DNA of 64,000 bases, taken from assembly GCA_002381645.1 (NCBI GenBank), contig DFXE01000024.1:51742-115741 (forward strand). Reading direction: 5' to 3'. The position numbers and the translations under genes were made by a program. Shown here in pieces: positions 61,282 to 64,000 of this stretch. Origin of the DNA: Bacteroidales bacterium UBA4116 (GTDB taxonomy: Bacteria; Bacteroidota; Bacteroidia; Bacteroidales; Tannerellaceae). The notes beneath the pieces were generated by a model. That model was not told the origin of the DNA. It searched no databases and saw nothing but the letters and a program-made list of their open reading frames with translations. Every line of letters starts with the position of its first letter. Position 1 is the first letter of the stretch.

Positions 61282-62496
61282 TTAATCCCAAAGACGCAGT
61301 TGAATATTAGATTCTTTCTTATCCACCGGTTTTTTCGCATCACCGAATACTGTTTTACCGCCATATTTATAAGAAGTGTCTTTTTCATGTTGGACCCAAT
61401 CGTCAAAATAATTGCCGGGTGTATATTTTTTTTCAATTTCCTGCGATATTTTCGAAAGGTTTTTCAAAGCAACCGATTTATCCGGATTTCCCAGTTTAGA
61501 TTGTTGAATGGCCTTATCCAATATTTCAATTGTTTTATCATATGTTGAAATAGGCACTGGAAATGGATTCCCGTCTTTACCACCATGTGCAAATGAAAAC
61601 CTTGCAGGATCGGAAAAACGTGAAGGTGTACCATGTATCACTTCACTCACCAAAGTTAAAGACTGAACGGTACGTGGACCGACATCTTTCAGTAAAAGCA
61701 ACGATTCCATATCTTGTACATGGGTTTCATGCGCAAGAATAAGGGCAGCGCCTAATCTTTTCAGGTTAACATCTTTTTCCCTGACCTCATGATGACGGGG
61801 TAATATTATGGAAACTTCATTCATTATCTTATCCGGAGATTCCTTCGTTAATTGCAATATACCCTCTTTTGTATTCCCGGCCAACTTATCAGTCAGATTC
61901 AAAATCAGTCCCTGATTTTTACCGCATACCGATGTATGCGGTTCCTCCAGAAACGACTTTAAAGAAGTTGAAAGCCAATGATACCGCCTCGCCATTTTAT
62001 TAGCAGGATTCATCCCCTGCTGGATAACTGTCCACTCGCCTTCCTTTGTCAGAATAAAAGAATGTAAATACAATTGATAACCATCCTGCACGGCATTATT
62101 GTCAACCTTTGCTGTTAACTTACTATACCGCACCAATTCATCTCCGTTCAATCCGGTTTTATCAGCAACAGAAAGTAATTCCTGTGGAGTTTGTTTTGAC
62201 GACTTTCCACGACCTCCGCAAATATAAACACCTAATTCAGATGAACGCACATTAATGGCTTTTTTCAAAGCATTCATAACAGAAGTAGTTATTCCTGACG
62301 AATGCCAGTCCATTCCCAACACACATCCCAGCGATTGAAACCAGAAAGGATCGCTTAACCGTTGAAGTAACATACTTCTCCCATATTCGATAATGATTGC
62401 TTCGACAATAGCACCGCCGAGCAAACTCATACGCTGAGCGAGCCAGGGCGGAACAACGCCATAATGTAAAGGTAAATCGGCGGAACCTCTTTTCAT
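61282..62496 (-). CDS. DUF763 family protein
   Basis: The 404-residue protein matches DUF763: the start MKRGSADLPLHYGVVPPWLA is characteristic, followed by LGMDWHSSGITTSV and ICGGRGKSS. The segment LLLLKDVGPRTVQSLTLVS resembles a helix-hairpin-helix DNA-binding motif (about 265-283). The function is unknown; a nucleic-acid role is suggested by that motif only. It is divergent from the DsbA-like gene. Confidence 0.87.
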   Translation of the reverse strand: MKRGSADLPLHYGVVPPWLAQRMSLLGGAIVEAIIIEYGRSMLLQRLSDPFWFQSLGCVLGMDWHSSGITTSVMNALKKAINVRSSELGVYICGGRGKSSKQTPQELLSVADKTGLNGDELVRYSKLTAKVDNNAVQDGYQLYLHSFILTKEGEWTVIQQGMNPANKMARRYHWLSTSLKSFLEEPHTSVCGKNQGLILNLTDKLAGNTKEGILQLTKESPDKIMNEVSIILPRHHEVREKDVNLKRLGAALILAHETHVQDMESLLLLKDVGPRTVQSLTLVSEVIHGTPSRFSDPARFSFAHGGKDGNPFPVPISTYDKTIEILDKAIQQSKLGNPDKSVALKNLSKISQEIEKKYTPGNYFDDWVQHEKDTSYKYGGKTVFGDAKKPVDKKESNIQLRLWD

Positions 62497-62621
62497 TGGT
62501 ACGAAGATAAAATAAAAACATAGTCTGTCAAAAATAGATTAACCTAATAATTTAAAAACAAATAATAAGCAGTCTCTGTTTTAACTTCAAATGTAGATTT
62601 AACTTGCCTAATAATTAAATT

Positions 62622-63134
62622 ATGGAACTAAAGATTACCAATAGGGATCATTTTCAGGGATCAGCGTCCGCCCCAGTTGAATTAGTTGAGTATGCCGATT
62701 TCCAATGCCCGTATTGCAGCAAAGCATATTATATTATAAAACAGATCCGGGAAGACCTGAAAGACGATTTAAGATTTGTATTCAGGAATTTTCCCATACC
62801 TCAATTACATGTAAATGCCGTACATGCAGCTCTCGCTGCAGAAGCAGCAGGAAAACAAGGAAAATTCTGGGAAATGCACGACTTACTTTTCGAAAATCAG
62901 GAATATCTGAATGATTACAACTTATGGGAATATGCGGAAGAAATTAACTTAGATGTCTCACGGTTTGAAGCGGATTTCACCAGTAAAGAGTGTTTCCAAA
63001 AAGTACAAAATGATTACGATGGTGGTTTGGAAATGGGTGTTCAAAGTACTCCTGCATTTTTTATAAACGGTGAACGTTATGAGGGGGACTGGACAACTTA
63101 TGAGTTTATAAGCCACTTAAAATCATATGTTTAA
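62622..63134 (+). CDS. cytoplasmic DsbA-like thioredoxin-fold protein
   Basis: The 170-residue protein has ADFQCPYCSKAY with the CPYC redox pair at about 29-32, an inserted helical domain (about 65-130) and the cis-Pro loop QSTPAFFING. There is no signal peptide, so it should act in the cytoplasm, unlike true DsbA. It may reduce or isomerise disulfides or help under oxidative stress. A small unknown gene follows after 18 bases. Confidence 0.88.
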   Translation: MELKITNRDHFQGSASAPVELVEYADFQCPYCSKAYYIIKQIREDLKDDLRFVFRNFPIPQLHVNAVHAALAAEAAGKQGKFWEMHDLLFENQEYLNDYNLWEYAEEINLDVSRFEADFTSKECFQKVQNDYDGGLEMGVQSTPAFFINGERYEGDWTTYEFISHLKSYV

Positions 63135-63152
63135 TAATTAAAAGATTATATT

Positions 63153-63554
63153 GTGATTGATCCGAAAGAATTAAGACTGGGTAACATAGTTAAATGTACG
63201 ATACATTTGCCCATAGGGTATTACAGGCCTATGCTTTCTATGACTGATATTACCGAAATACGTCAGGGTAGCCTCGAAACCAATCATGGTACGCATAAAT
63301 TGAAAGATGTGGCACCTATTCCGCTGACAGCAGATATTCTTTTAAAAAACGGAGCGGAGAAAGTAGATGATTCCCTGCTCATATTTAAGGAGACAGAAAC
63401 CGAACGTCCCGCTTTTTACATATTAATTTCCGACGAAAAATATTATTTGAGCACAGAAGACAAGAAAAAAATAACAATTCCAATCGAGAGTGTACACCAG
63501 TTTCAAAATCTTTATTATGCTGTAAGAAGTAAAGATGTTAATATAAAACTTTAA
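63153..63554 (+). CDS. small Bacteroidetes protein of unknown function
   Basis: The 133-residue product starts at a GTG (first residues IDPKELRLGNIV). It has the pattern of a common Bacteroidetes family: ELRLGN near the start, IPLTADILLKNGAEK in the middle and VHQFQNLYYAV near the end. Function is unknown. It is soluble with no signal peptide. It lies 18 bases after the DsbA-like gene and may be cotranscribed. Confidence 0.7.
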   Translation: MIDPKELRLGNIVKCTIHLPIGYYRPMLSMTDITEIRQGSLETNHGTHKLKDVAPIPLTADILLKNGAEKVDDSLLIFKETETERPAFYILISDEKYYLSTEDKKKITIPIESVHQFQNLYYAVRSKDVNIKL

Positions 63555-64000
63555 ACTCGTCAAGTGTTAAATAAGATTAATTTAAACCAATATACTTATT
63601 TACATTCGTAATATGTAAATGTTGATTAAAAATTAAAAAAACTACACTAATATTACACCAATAAGCTTATATGCTCATGGATATACCTTGCTAAATTTAA
63701 ACGACCGTTTGTTTTTTGCAAATATAATAATCTTTTTCTTTTTTCGCTTTTTTTTAAAAGAACTGTTTTTCATCTGACCCTCAAAATATAATAGATCTTA
63801 CATGCAAGATATTGTATTTTTCATAACATTCCTATAACTAATAAAACAAACGGTCGTTTTACTTATTCATTTCTGTTAACCAACGTGTGAGATTTTATAG
63901 TACATATTGTTAAACTTAAATTTATTAATTTTATGAGGCTACACCTTAAGTTTATTTCCATGAGGAATAAATTCATGGAAAAACCTTAGGTTTGCATTGT
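63555..64000. other. 446-bp non-coding region at the right edge
   Basis: No gene is seen. It holds the inverted operator-like pair (63699 and 63843), a minus-strand -7 match TATATTTG (about 63726 to 63719) and a hairpin near the end (arms 63955-63963 and 63973-63981). It is probably the control region of a gene beyond the right edge. Confidence 0.5.
63699..63859. promoter_or_regulatory. inverted pair of 17-bp operator-like sites
   Basis: AAACGACCGTTTGTTTT (63699-63715) and its exact reverse complement (63843-63859) are 127 bases apart. The core ACGACCGTTTG resembles TetR/AcrR-family operators (ACGACCGGTCGT type), so a TetR-type regulator encoded nearby, probably off the right edge, may bind both and loop the DNA. 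Confidence 0.55.

Overview
The window is Bacteroidales DNA. The evidence is the repeated -7 promoter element TAnnTTTG ahead of many genes, an N-succinylornithine carbamoyltransferase of the Bacteroides type, FecI/FecR/TonB signalling, and a CTnDOT-like mobile-element backbone. A Dysgonomonas/Parabacteroides-like host is plausible, but I cannot fix the genus. No tRNA, rRNA, CRISPR array, insertion sequence or integrase was found.

Region 1 (about 1-20,660) is part of an integrative conjugative element (ICE) that runs off the left edge. It carries a UmuD/S24-like protein (partial) whose serine nucleophile position is Glu, small accessory genes, and two tandem nucleotidyltransferase-HEPN fusions facing a separate HEPN protein with an R-x4-H motif. 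The ICE core follows: a DUF4099/DUF3945 protein, a TopB/Exc topoisomerase, a DUF1896 protein and a 1907-residue methylase-helicase. After a divergent HxlR/cupin pair comes the excision-type module (HTH, primase/ATPase, HTH) and an RteC-like regulator.

Region 2 (about 20,690-39,000) is metal-resistance cargo, all on the minus strand. An efflux operon runs from a small His-rich secreted protein through an RND adaptor, pump and outer-membrane channel and a P1B-ATPase into rteC. Its promoter carries a 7-1-7 dyad next to a Fur-family gene. Upstream lie two PAP2 phosphatases, a second small His protein, two His/Cys-rich lipoproteins, a CDF exporter, and a TonB-receptor/FecR/ECF-sigma cascade whose receptor has a His-rich loop. 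Four promoters share an identical 35-bp layout (GTAGGGTA, then CGG): those of the sigma gene itself, both His-rich lipoproteins and a DUF3108 gene. I read this as an autoregulated ECF regulon. The placement of rteC at the end of the efflux operon suggests that metal stress could promote excision of the element.

Region 3 (about 39,000-64,000) looks chromosomal. It begins with a 54-bp palindrome and a candidate small RNA of about 180 nt. Then come a secreted C1 peptidase, proline genes (proC, proline dehydrogenase, P5C dehydrogenase, proB, proA), a HerA-like ATPase, a four-unit 22-bp palindromic repeat array, an XRE-cupin/acyl-CoA ligase pair, succinylornithine carbamoyltransferase, a CE7-type esterase, a ppk1-ppk2 pair, a carboxylesterase and GH43 enzyme, a DUF763 protein, a DsbA-like protein and a small unknown gene. 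The last 450 bases are non-coding and hold an inverted pair of operator-like sites.
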